The notes under the pieces were generated by a model that was given only the letters and a program-made list of their open reading frames with translations, made no database searches and was not told the DNA's origin. Made by a program: the position numbers and the translations under genes. A DNA stretch of 63,390 bases. Source: CAG-1000 sp964545285 (GTDB lineage: Bacteria; Bacillota_I; Bacilli_A; RF39; UBA660). Where the stretch lies: positions 1 through 63,390 of the forward strand of contig CAZJEW010000001.1 in the NCBI GenBank assembly GCA_964545285.1, written 5' to 3'. Positions 25,789 through 34,851 of the stretch are shown here, one piece after another. Position 1 is the stretch's first letter, and each line of letters starts with the position of its first letter.

Positions 25789-28251
25789 TTCTGCGTTTTC
25801 AGTTACATTATCTTCATGATCGATAATTGATATAGATGCAACTTTACTATCATATTTAAGATTAAGTAATCTGACTCCTTGTGTTACACGTCCCATACTT
25901 GAAACTGTTGAAACAGGAATTCTGATAACTATGCCTTCATTAGTAACTATCATAAGATCTTTTTCTTCTGTACAATTTTTGAAACCTATTATATTACCAT
26001 TCTTTTCTGTAATATTTAGTGTACTAACACCTTTACTTCCTCTTTTAGTTTTCCTATATTCTTCTGTCAAGGTTTTCTTACCATACCCATTTTCAGTAAC
26101 CACTAAAACATTTGTATTCATATTCGTAACTTCAGTTCCTACACAAGTATCACTTGTTAAATTAATTCCTTTAACACCTGATGCAGTTCTGCCCATTACT
26201 CTGATTTCATTTTCATCGTATCTTGCCATTCTTCCCTTTGAAGAACACATTAATACTTCGTATGTTCCATCAGTATTAGAAACTGATATTAATTCATCGT
26301 CTTCTTTTAAAGAAATGGCAATTTTACCGCTCAGCCTAATATTATCAAACTCAGATATTAAAGTTCTTTTAACTAATCCGTTTTTGGTACTAAATAGAAG
26401 AAATTTATCACTATTATCATTTTCAATTTTAACAACAGCATTAACTTTTTCATCTTTGTCGATTTGAATTAAATTAATTAGAGGCAATCCTTTTGCTGTT
26501 CTTGAAAATTCTGGTATTTCATAGCCTTTCAATCTGTATGCTTTTCCTTTATTAGTTAAAAACAATACATAATCATGAGTGTTTAAAGATATTATATTTT
26601 CAACGAAATCTTCTTCGTTTGTAGTCATACCCTTAATACCAACACCACCTCTATTTTGTGCTTTGTAAGTATCTGTTGTAATCCTTTTAATATATCCTTT
26701 TTTAGTAATAGTCAATACAATATTTTCGTTAGGAATTAATGACTCGTCTTCGATAAATTCTATTGCAGTATTATCTATTCTTGTCTTTCTTTCATCTCCA
26801 TACTTATCTTTAATTTCAGTCATTTCGTTCTTTAACAGTTCTAATAGTTTATTTTCATTAGATAAAATTTCTTTATATTCTTGAATTAATTTAAGCAATT
26901 CATTTAATTCCTCATCTATTTTATCACGCTCTAAACCTGTTAATCTTCTTAATTTCATTTCTAAAATAGCTTCGCATTGTGCATCAGATAATGCAAACTT
27001 ACTCATTAATTGCTCTTTAGCTAAAATGTCGCTCTTTGAAGATTTAATAATTCTTATTACTTCATCAATATTATCTAAAGCAATTTTATATCCTTCTAAT
27101 ATATGGGATCTAGCTTCTGCTTTTGATAAATTAAATTCAGTTCTCCTATAAATAACACTTTTTTGATATTCAATGTAGTATTTTATAATATCAATTAAAC
27201 CTAATATTTTTGGTCTTCCGTCATGTATCATTAACATGTTTATTCCAAAAGTTGATTGTAGTTGAGTAAACTTAAATAAGTTATTTAAAACAACATTAGC
27301 ATTTGAATCTCTTCTAAGATCTATAATTATCTTCATTCCGTGATCTAAATTTGTATCATCATGCAAGTCGGCAATACCATCAATAGTTTTATCTGCAACT
27401 AATTCAGCTATTCTATGTATTAATGCATTTTTATTTAATTGGTAAGGTATTTCTGTAATAATTATTTGACTATGATTGTTGTTTTCCACTATTTCAACTT
27501 TTGATCTAATTGTTATTGTACCTTTTCCACATTCGTAAGCTTTTTTAATACCACTTGAACCTAAGATAATAGCACCTGTTGGAAAATCTGGTCCTTTAAT
27601 ATATTCCATCATTTCAGATAATGTAATATCTGGATTATTAATATACGCTATACACCCTTCTAAAACTTCTGATAGGTTATGTGGTGGAATATTAGTAGCC
27701 ATTCCTACTGCAATACCCATTGTTCCATTAACTATGATGTTTGGAAATCTACTTGGTAAAACAACAGGTTCTTTTAAACTTCCATCATAATTTCCTATAA
27801 AATCAACTGTATCCTTGTTAATATCTCTTAACAATTCCATAGATATTTTTCCAAGCCTAGATTCAGTATAACGCATTGCGGCTGCTCCATATCCATCTAT
27901 TGAACCAAAATTACCATGTCCATCAACCAAACAATACCTATAACTAAAATCTTGAGCCATCCTAACAAGAGAATCATATACAGCAGTATCACCATGAGGA
28001 TGATAATTACCAATAACATTTCCTACTGTTTTAGCACTTTTTTGATATGCCTTGTCGGGTGTGAACCCTGATTCAAACATGCTATACAATATTCTTCTGT
28101 GTACGGGTTTTAATCCATCTCTTAAATCAGGTAATGCACGTTGAATAATAACACTCATAGAATATTCCATAAAAGAATCCTCCATAACATTGTTAATATT
28201 TACGTGTTCTAATTTATCGATGTCTTTATTTAATTCATTATTATCTTCCAT
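25777..28251 (-). CDS. gyrA: DNA gyrase subunit A
   Basis: 824 residues. QRALPDLRDGLKPVHRRILYSM start of the breakage-reunion domain, catalytic Tyr in AAMRYTE, quinolone region PHGDTAVYDSL (Thr in place of the usual Ser83, Asp at 87), and a C-terminal DNA-wrapping domain with a RGGVGIKGM GyrA-box. Ribosome site AGGAGG. It starts 9 bp after gyrB. Essential negative supercoiling enzyme. Confidence 0.97.
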   Translation of the reverse strand: MEDNNELNKDIDKLEHVNINNVMEDSFMEYSMSVIIQRALPDLRDGLKPVHRRILYSMFESGFTPDKAYQKSAKTVGNVIGNYHPHGDTAVYDSLVRMAQDFSYRYCLVDGHGNFGSIDGYGAAAMRYTESRLGKISMELLRDINKDTVDFIGNYDGSLKEPVVLPSRFPNIIVNGTMGIAVGMATNIPPHNLSEVLEGCIAYINNPDITLSEMMEYIKGPDFPTGAIILGSSGIKKAYECGKGTITIRSKVEIVENNNHSQIIITEIPYQLNKNALIHRIAELVADKTIDGIADLHDDTNLDHGMKIIIDLRRDSNANVVLNNLFKFTQLQSTFGINMLMIHDGRPKILGLIDIIKYYIEYQKSVIYRRTEFNLSKAEARSHILEGYKIALDNIDEVIRIIKSSKSDILAKEQLMSKFALSDAQCEAILEMKLRRLTGLERDKIDEELNELLKLIQEYKEILSNENKLLELLKNEMTEIKDKYGDERKTRIDNTAIEFIEDESLIPNENIVLTITKKGYIKRITTDTYKAQNRGGVGIKGMTTNEEDFVENIISLNTHDYVLFLTNKGKAYRLKGYEIPEFSRTAKGLPLINLIQIDKDEKVNAVVKIENDNSDKFLLFSTKNGLVKRTLISEFDNIRLSGKIAISLKEDDELISVSNTDGTYEVLMCSSKGRMARYDENEIRVMGRTASGVKGINLTSDTCVGTEVTNMNTNVLVVTENGYGKKTLTEEYRKTKRGSKGVSTLNITEKNGNIIGFKNCTEEKDLMIVTNEGIVIRIPVSTVSSMGRVTQGVRLLNLKYDSKVASISIIDHEDNVTENAEEAE

Positions 28252-28260
28252 ATTAACCTC

Positions 28261-30171
28261 CTATATATCAATATTCTTAACGTATTGAGCATTTTCTTCA
28301 ATAAACTTTCTTCTTGGTTCAACTTCTTCGCCCATTAACACTTCAAATACACTATCAGCCTGCATAGCTTCTTCTAAAGTAACGCGAACAAGTGTACGAT
28401 ATTCAATACTCATTGTAGTATCGCATAGCTCGTCAGCATCCATCTCTCCTAAACCTTTCATACGTTGAATATTTGGCTTTGCTGTATCAGGAAGAGATTT
28501 AAGGTAATCATCTTTTTCATCCTCATTAAGTATCCATTTAAAATTTTTACCATACGTAATCTTATACAAAGGTGGTTTTGCTATATAAACAAATCCGCCT
28601 TCTATAATTGGTTTAAAAAATCTATAAAATAATGTTAGTAACAAAATTCTAATATGTGAACCATCAACGTCAGCATCAGTCATTATAACTATTTTATGAT
28701 ATCTCAACTTTGTAATATCAAATTCATCGCCAATTCCTGTACCAAATGCAGTAATCATACTTCTTATTTCTGCATTTTCTAATATTCTATCTAATCTAGC
28801 TTTTTCAACATTTAAGATTTTTCCTCTTAATGGAAGTATTGCTTGAGTTCGTGAATTTCTACCCTTTATTGCTGATCCTCCTGCAGAATCACCCTCAACA
28901 ATAAAGATTTCAGTTACAACAGGATCTTTATTTGAACAATCTGCTAATTTACCCCATTGATTAGTTAATTCTAATCCACCTTTTCTTCTTGTTAATTCCC
29001 TTGCTTTTCTAGCAGCCATTCTTGCTCTAGATGCCATTAATATTTTTTCAATTATTATTTTTGCCTGATCAGGATTTTCTAATAAAAATTTTTCTAATCC
29101 ATTACCAAAGATATTACTGGCAATTTTTCTAACTTCTACATTTCCTAATTTTGTTTTTGTTTGACCTTCGAATTGTGGATCAGGATGTTTACAAGAAATA
29201 ATCATTGTTAGTCCTTCTTTAACATCATCTTGAGTTAAAGATTCGTCTTTTTCTTTTAACAAATTAATTTTTCTTGCATAATTGTTAATTACTCTTGACA
29301 AGGCATTCTTAACACCTTCTTCATGAGTTCCTCCCTCAATAGTGTTAATATTATTGGTAAAAGAATAAGCATTAGAGTTGTAACTATCATTGTATTGCAA
29401 TGCTACTTCAATTTCGACATCTCCTTCTGTTCCCTCAACATAAATAACATCATTATGAATTACATTTTTGTTTTCGTTTAATAATTTAACATACTCTATA
29501 ATTCCTCCATTATAAAGATATTCTTCCTTTTTATTCGTTCTTAAATCGGAAAGTATTATTCTAACACCTTTGTTTAAAAAAGATAATTCTCTAGCTCTAT
29601 GTTTTAAAACATCAAAGTCAAATTCTGTTGTTTCTTCAAAAATTTTAGGGTCTGCTTTAAATGTAATGGTTGTACCAGTTCTATTAATATCACATTCCCC
29701 AATTACCTTTAATGGTTCTGCAGAATGACCTCCATTTATGAATTTCTCATAAAAAATCTTTCCATCATGATATACTGTCACTTCCAACCATTCAGATAAC
29801 GCATTAACTACGGAAGCACCAACTCCATGAAGCCCGCCAGAAACCTTATAACCTTTTCCACCAAATTTTCCACCCGCATGTAATATTGTAAAAATTGTTT
29901 CAACAGTTGAAACGCCAGTTTTAGGATGAATTCCGGTCGGAATACCTCTTCCATCATCTTTCACAGTTACACTATTATCTTTATTAACAATTATTTCAAT
30001 ATCATCACAAAATCCTGCTAAAGCCTCATCAACGGCATTATCAACTATCTCCCAAACCAAATGATGTAATCCTCTTGAACCAGTTGTTCCTATATACATT
30101 CCAGGTCTCTTTCTTACAGCTTCTAAACCTTCTAATACTTGTATATCATTTTCTGTATATTCATTTTTCAT
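28261..30171 (-). CDS. gyrB: DNA gyrase subunit B
   Basis: Start at ATG 30171 (AAGGA 6-7 nt upstream) gives 636 residues. GHKL ATPase domain (EIVDNAVDEALAG, DDGRGIPTG, GGLHGVG), transducer domain, Toprim domain with EGDSAGGSA and DADVDGSHIR, and the C-terminal MKGLGEMDADEL tail. It overlaps the 3' end of recF by 11 bp. Confidence 0.97.
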   Translation of the reverse strand: MKNEYTENDIQVLEGLEAVRKRPGMYIGTTGSRGLHHLVWEIVDNAVDEALAGFCDDIEIIVNKDNSVTVKDDGRGIPTGIHPKTGVSTVETIFTILHAGGKFGGKGYKVSGGLHGVGASVVNALSEWLEVTVYHDGKIFYEKFINGGHSAEPLKVIGECDINRTGTTITFKADPKIFEETTEFDFDVLKHRARELSFLNKGVRIILSDLRTNKKEEYLYNGGIIEYVKLLNENKNVIHNDVIYVEGTEGDVEIEVALQYNDSYNSNAYSFTNNINTIEGGTHEEGVKNALSRVINNYARKINLLKEKDESLTQDDVKEGLTMIISCKHPDPQFEGQTKTKLGNVEVRKIASNIFGNGLEKFLLENPDQAKIIIEKILMASRARMAARKARELTRRKGGLELTNQWGKLADCSNKDPVVTEIFIVEGDSAGGSAIKGRNSRTQAILPLRGKILNVEKARLDRILENAEIRSMITAFGTGIGDEFDITKLRYHKIVIMTDADVDGSHIRILLLTLFYRFFKPIIEGGFVYIAKPPLYKITYGKNFKWILNEDEKDDYLKSLPDTAKPNIQRMKGLGEMDADELCDTTMSIEYRTLVRVTLEEAMQADSVFEVLMGEEVEPRRKFIEENAQYVKNIDI

Positions 30172-31252
30172 ATTTTTTCCTTTCATCTAAATCATATATT
30201 TTAGCCTTATCTACTATTTTTTTATTTATATTTTTTATATCTGTAGTAGTAATAAAAACTTGAAGATTTTTATCTAATAATTTAAAAATCTTATTTTTGT
30301 TATTATTATCCAATTCACTAAATAAATCATCCAATAATAAGATTGGTTCAATATTATAATACTTTGTAAAAACATCTATTTCTGCTATTTTCATCGATAA
30401 TATTATAAGTTTTTGTATCCCCTGTGAGCTATATTCTTTAGAATTCAAATCATTATGTATAAAATCATAATCATCTCTGTGAATTCCTAAAGAAGATAAT
30501 CCTAGATTTATATCTTTTACTCTGTTTTTCTTTAATATTGACACTAATTTTTCCTTATCATTTATATTAAAATCAGAAATATATTTAATAGATAAATTAT
30601 AATTTTCATTAAATATTTTAAAATACTTATCAATATTTTCATTTATTTTATCAATGTAATCTTTCCTAAAATTAAATATTTTTAGTCCAAGATCTACAAG
30701 TTTCTCATCAACAATATCCAAATATTTAGTGTCTAAATTACTATTAAACAATAATTTTTTTAAAAAGTCGTTTTTATTTTTTATTAGTAAGTTATAACTA
30801 TTTAATAATGTAATATATTCCTTATTTAATTGTGAAATTTGTATATTTAAATAATTTCTTCTAACACTTGGTGATGCTTTAATAATTTTTAATTCATCTG
30901 GTGAAAGAAAAATAACTTTATATTGACAAATAAAATCACTAAGTTTTTTTAATGAATAATCATTAATTTTAGTTTTCTTACCATTTTTTGAAAGTACCAA
31001 TTCTAAAATGTTATTTTTAACATTATCATAATAATATATTTTAATTTTTAAAACGTCCGTTCCATTCTTTATCATTGTTGTATCATCATTAGATTTAAAC
31101 GTTTTAGTTAGACTTCCTAGATATATTGATTCCAAAATTGAAGTTTTACCTACACCATTTTGCCCGATTATAATATTTAATCTAGAAAATTTATCAATTT
31201 TACAATTTAAATAATTTCTAAAATTATGTAGTTCTATTTTTGTAATATTCAT
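30161..31252 (-). CDS. recF: DNA replication and repair protein RecF
   Basis: Start at ATG 31252 (AGAGG 7-8 nt upstream) gives 363 residues beginning MNITKIELHNFRNY; an earlier in-frame ATG adds an unconserved leader. SMC-like ATPase: Walker A GQNGVGKTSILE, signature SSQGIQK, Walker B PILLLDDLFSELD. It loads RecA at gaps and belongs to the dnaA-dnaN-recF-gyrB cluster. Confidence 0.95.
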   Translation of the reverse strand: MNITKIELHNFRNYLNCKIDKFSRLNIIIGQNGVGKTSILESIYLGSLTKTFKSNDDTTMIKNGTDVLKIKIYYYDNVKNNILELVLSKNGKKTKINDYSLKKLSDFICQYKVIFLSPDELKIIKASPSVRRNYLNIQISQLNKEYITLLNSYNLLIKNKNDFLKKLLFNSNLDTKYLDIVDEKLVDLGLKIFNFRKDYIDKINENIDKYFKIFNENYNLSIKYISDFNINDKEKLVSILKKNRVKDINLGLSSLGIHRDDYDFIHNDLNSKEYSSQGIQKLIILSMKIAEIDVFTKYYNIEPILLLDDLFSELDNNNKNKIFKLLDKNLQVFITTTDIKNINKKIVDKAKIYDLDERKKYEK

Positions 31253-31354
31253 TTTAAACCTCTTATACCCACTGAATTTTAATTTAAATGGTTTTTTGGT
31301 ATACCTATACGACATAATAATTATATCATAATTTTAGATTTAAAAAAAGATATT

Positions 31355-31810
31355 TTATATCTTTTTTAATTTTATTCTTTCATCTAACACAATTTTTAAT
31401 CTAGATGCTCTTAATACTTGATTTGTTAATGAACCGATAGAAATATCTAATTCCAAAATATCACCATTTTTAAATTCTATAGCAGATGTATGCTTATTAA
31501 CACTGTAATACTTTCCTACTTGACCTAAATTAATCCAAACACATTCTGATGAATCCGGCGATTTTGTAGGAAAGAATATTATTCCTCTACTTTCTTCGAC
31601 AATAATAGGTGCTTTGTGAGTTATTCCCAATAATGTTTTAGTACCAGATTTTCTACCAATATAAGAACTTCCAAAATACTCACAACTTCTTTCAATGATT
31701 GAATATGGATTTTCTTCAATTATATATTGATTACCATTTTCGATAATTTTTGAACTATTATAGTTTACAGGTAATATTGTTTGAGTATCATTATTTATCT
31801 CATATTTCAT
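31355..31810 (-). CDS. comK: ComK family competence transcription factor
   Basis: 151 residues. The sequence fits ComK through its length: YEINNDTQTILP start, then IIERSCEYFGSSYIGRKSGTK, LLGITHKAPIIV, IIFFPTKSP and a late LTNQVLRASRL segment. ComK drives DNA-uptake genes in B. subtilis. B. subtilis ComK is 192 residues; here the C-terminal tail, which takes part in MecA/ClpC degradation, is short. The gene lies between dnaN and recF, where Bacilli normally carry the S4 protein YaaA. It has its own AAAGGGGGA ribosome site and is cut off from dnaN by a terminator, so it likely has its own promoter. Confidence 0.88.
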   Translation of the reverse strand: MKYEINNDTQTILPVNYNSSKIIENGNQYIIEENPYSIIERSCEYFGSSYIGRKSGTKTLLGITHKAPIIVEESRGIIFFPTKSPDSSECVWINLGQVGKYYSVNKHTSAIEFKNGDILELDISIGSLTNQVLRASRLKIVLDERIKLKKI

Positions 31811-31859
31811 AGTTTTCCCCCTTTCATTAAATTTGTGTCATATAATAACACATCAATAA

Positions 31860-31876
31860 TGTCGAATTTTGTCGAA
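31860..31876. promoter_or_regulatory. Direct repeat upstream of comK, candidate operator
   Basis: TGTCGAA occurs twice with a 10-bp period (31860-31866 and 31870-31876), one helical turn, between the dnaN terminator and the comK start. G+C-containing direct repeats stand out in this AT-rich gap. Confidence 0.35.
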
Positions 31877-31879
31877 AAC

Positions 31880-31906
31880 ATAAAAAAATTGCAAAAATGC
31901 AATTTT
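31880..31906 (-). terminator. Rho-independent terminator after dnaN
   Basis: Minus strand: AAATTGCA, four T, TGCAATTT, then T run; 8-bp perfect stem. The same bases contain one AAAA-N5-TTTT ComK half-box, which I regard as chance. Confidence 0.72.
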
Positions 31907-31917
31907 AGTTATATAAA

Positions 31918-33042
31918 TTAAAATGTTTTCATTGGCAAAATTAGTTCTGTAACTTCAGCTTTTCCTTCTTCTTTTATAATAATAGGACTAATTTCTCCGT
32001 TCATTAACAATATAATATTTTCACAATCAAATACTTTTAATGCATCAATCATGTACCTAGCACTATAAGATATTTTTATAGCATTATTAGATAGATTATC
32101 AATATTAATACTTTGTTCAAATTTACCAGACTCTTGACTAGAAGCTTTTATTATTAATAAATCTTTATTAATTTCCATTTCTATAATATTTTTATCTTTA
32201 GAATCTGAAATTTTTGAAGCGCTATTTACAACGGATAAAACTTCTTTAATATTAACTTTTAATGAGTTTTTAAACTCTTTTGGAATAGAATTATCTGTAT
32301 TCGGATATGTGCCATTCAATAAAGATGATTGAAATTTAATATTTTCATACTCAAATAATACTTTTGTATTAGAAATATATATTTTTAATTCACTATCATA
32401 ATTTAATATTTTGTATAATTCACTTATATTTCTTGATGGTATTACGATATTAAATGGATTATTATTTGATTTTTCCATATTTAACTGTATTTTAGATAAT
32501 CTATAGGAATCTGTTGCAACACATTCAAATATATCTCCTACAAGTTTAATGTTAACACCTGTTAATAATCTTCTACTTTCTTGATTTGAACATGCAAATA
32601 CTGTTTTGCTAATAATATCTTTAAATTTTATAGCATCTAGTTTAATTAAATTTTCATTTTCTTCAAATTTGATATTTGGAAAATCATTTGAAGGAAAGCA
32701 ATTAGATTTATAAATGAAATTATTTGATTTAAATGTGATTTCATTTTCATCGAAATTTTCAATTGAAATTTCAGATTCAATTGGTAAATCTTTTAATAAA
32801 TCTAATAATAATCTACCTTTTGATATTACTATGATTCCTTCTTCATCAATACTGATAATATCTTTTTTATTAATAAATATTTCTATAGATATATCATTAT
32901 CACTTGAAGTTAAATACAATCCACTCTTTTTTAATTCAAATTTTATACCATTTAATACTGGAATAATATTTCTAGTAGAAAGAGCTTTTGTAACATTTTC
33001 TAAACTACTTACAATTATTTCTTTTTTTATAATTAATTTCAT
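31918..33042 (-). CDS. dnaN: DNA polymerase III beta sliding clamp
   Basis: 374 residues, standard length, three-domain clamp (MKLIIKKEIIVSSLENVTKALSTR, the GVNIKLV and ATDSYRLSK segments, end PIIIKE...ELILPMKTF). Ribosome site AAAGGAG. It follows dnaA across a 113-bp gap that holds DnaA-box-like sequences and a TTA repeat. Confidence 0.95.
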   Translation of the reverse strand: MKLIIKKEIIVSSLENVTKALSTRNIIPVLNGIKFELKKSGLYLTSSDNDISIEIFINKKDIISIDEEGIIVISKGRLLLDLLKDLPIESEISIENFDENEITFKSNNFIYKSNCFPSNDFPNIKFEENENLIKLDAIKFKDIISKTVFACSNQESRRLLTGVNIKLVGDIFECVATDSYRLSKIQLNMEKSNNNPFNIVIPSRNISELYKILNYDSELKIYISNTKVLFEYENIKFQSSLLNGTYPNTDNSIPKEFKNSLKVNIKEVLSVVNSASKISDSKDKNIIEMEINKDLLIIKASSQESGKFEQSINIDNLSNNAIKISYSARYMIDALKVFDCENIILLMNGEISPIIIKEEGKAEVTELILPMKTF

Positions 33043-33155
33043 ATATTCTCCTTTTATTATTATTATTATTATTAATGTTAATATTGTTAATAACTTAAAT
33101 AAATGTAATATTAATCTTATTTTTAATTGTTAATTTATGTTAACAATTATGTTTA
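33043..33155. other. dnaA-dnaN intergenic part of oriC
   Basis: Very AT-rich. Contains an exact TTATTAACA box on the minus strand (33085-33093), next to ATATTAACA (33076-33084), further TGTTAA-type near-boxes at 33129-33147, and a run of seven TTA-type trinucleotides at about 33055-33074. It resembles the DnaA-box plus unwinding-element side of the bipartite B. subtilis origin. Confidence 0.65.
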
Positions 33156-34553
33156 TTATTCACAAATCTTTTCAGATAATAATTTAATATCATTTTTTAA
33201 TATTTCATTTGTCTTCATTTCTTCAGTTATTTTATTAGTCCAATATACCACTGTTGAATGATCTTTACCACCGAATTCCAAACCAATTCTTTCAACAGTT
33301 TCAACAGTTTTCATTCTGCATAAGTACATTGCTATTGATCTAGCATTAACAATATATTTTTTTTTCATTTTACCTTTTAACATAGAAGCGTCTAAATTAT
33401 AATATTTAGCAACTACTTCAATTATTTTAGGCACAGATGTTTTTCTATACATAGTCGTATCGTTTGTAAATTCTTGTAATGCCTCTTTTGCAACATTTAG
33501 TGTTATTTTTGGTAAATTAAACGTTGCTTGATAAGCAACAAGTCTTATTATTGATCCTTCTAAGTTTCTAATATCATTTCCACAATTATTTGCAATATAA
33601 TCAATTATTTCATTATTTAAATCTATATCATAATCATTAATTTTAATTTTACTAATAATTATTTCTTTTTTTAAATCAATATCTGGTGAAGTAATTGATT
33701 CAGTAAGTCCACCTAAAAATCTTGTCTTTAATCTATCTGCTAAATTATTAAAATCTTTAACAGATGTATCTGATGCAATAATTATTTGTTTTTCATTATC
33801 ATATAATGTATTAAAAGTATTTGTAAATTCAATTTGCGATTTTGGTGCTTTATTTAGAAATTGAATATCATCTATCATTAAGACATCAACATTACGATAT
33901 TTATTTCTAAATGCTTCTAAATATGTAATATTATTTCCAGCTTTACTTTTAATATTTATTATAGCAGTATAATCATTAATAAATTGTTCAGCAGATATAT
34001 ACAATACTTTTAAATCACTATGTTCTACAATAAAATTTCCAATCGCATGCATTAAATGAGTTTTTCCAAGACCACTTTTTCCGTGTAAGAAGAAAGGATT
34101 ATAAAGTTTTCCTGGCTTTTTAGCAACTGCTAAAGCAGTACCATAAGCAAGTCTATTTGAATCTCCTACAACAAATGTATCAAATGTATATTCTTTTTTA
34201 AAATTACTATAATACTTGTACTGTGTAACATTTGTATCAAATAATTCAATATCATCATTGTTAGTAATTTTATCATTACTAATATTTTCGTTTGGTTTTT
34301 CTGTTATAAACTCAATTTCATAATTATCATCAGTAATCTTATCTATAATACTTTTAATAGTATCATAATAATTTTTTATTAAACTGTTAATAAATTGATC
34401 AATATTTTGATCAGATTGTTCAACATAAATTCTTGCTTTGCCATCTTTGAGTTGTAATAATTTAATATCTTTAAACCATAAATTATATGATATAGGTGAA
34501 ACTTTTTGTTTGATTTGTTCTAGAAACTTATCCCATATAGTTTCCACATTCAC
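33156..34553 (-). CDS. dnaA: Chromosomal replication initiator DnaA
   Basis: I place the start at GTG 34553 (AGAGGA about 9 nt upstream), giving 465 residues beginning MNVETIWDKFLEQIKQK; an upstream TTG in frame is inside the ribosome site. Domain I helicase-loading region, variable domain II, AAA+ domain III (FLHGKSGLGKTHLMHAIG, LMIDDIQFL), and domain IV with the DNA-binding DHSTVVYWTNKI signature. A -10-like TATAAT is at 34592-34597 on the minus strand. Confidence 0.96.
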   Translation of the reverse strand: MNVETIWDKFLEQIKQKVSPISYNLWFKDIKLLQLKDGKARIYVEQSDQNIDQFINSLIKNYYDTIKSIIDKITDDNYEIEFITEKPNENISNDKITNNDDIELFDTNVTQYKYYSNFKKEYTFDTFVVGDSNRLAYGTALAVAKKPGKLYNPFFLHGKSGLGKTHLMHAIGNFIVEHSDLKVLYISAEQFINDYTAIINIKSKAGNNITYLEAFRNKYRNVDVLMIDDIQFLNKAPKSQIEFTNTFNTLYDNEKQIIIASDTSVKDFNNLADRLKTRFLGGLTESITSPDIDLKKEIIISKIKINDYDIDLNNEIIDYIANNCGNDIRNLEGSIIRLVAYQATFNLPKITLNVAKEALQEFTNDTTMYRKTSVPKIIEVVAKYYNLDASMLKGKMKKKYIVNARSIAMYLCRMKTVETVERIGLEFGGKDHSTVVYWTNKITEEMKTNEILKNDIKLLSEKICE

Positions 34554-34851
34554 TTTATCACTTCCTCTCAAATTGCCCTTTTTATACTTTGATTATAAAA
34601 CAAAATAATATAAAATTAAAGCAATAAAAAATTATTAACACTTATAATAACAAGTTATTAACAAAAAGTAAACAAAATTATTCACTAAATCACGTGTTCT
34701 AAAACAGTTACTAACATTATTAACAATTTTATTATAAACAAAATATTATTATGTTAACAACTTGTTGATAAATGTTAATTATATGTTAATAAGTTAACAT
34801 AATATATTTAAAATTAATTTAGAATATGATAATATATAATAGGAGATTTGA
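34554..34851. other. Upstream part of oriC with DnaA-box cluster
   Basis: 298 bp between divergent dnaA and the gene at 34852. Exact TTATTAACA 9-mers at 34632-34640, 34655-34663 and 34717-34725 (plus) and 34784-34792 (minus), a TTATCAACA at 34763-34771 (minus) and TTGTTAACA at 34752-34760 (minus). These are AT-shifted forms of the TTATCCACA consensus. The switch of gene direction occurs here, which fits the replication origin. Confidence 0.75.

Noticed and set aside
23096..26470. Long plus-strand reading frames opposite dnaX, ybaB, tadA and gyrA (for example 24342-24731 and 25931-26467).
   Set aside because: They mirror highly conserved minus-strand genes, lack ribosome sites, and have hydrophobic, Ser-rich translations typical of antisense frames.
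31886..31901. AAAA-N5-TTTT ComK box upstream of comK as evidence of autoregulation.
   Set aside because: It coincides with the dnaN terminator stem, occurs as a single half-site, and such strings are common in AT-rich DNA.
34686..34700. CACGTG in the origin region as a possible further parS.
   Set aside because: Only the central six bases fit; the flanks (AAAT and TTCT) do not match TGTTN or NAACA.
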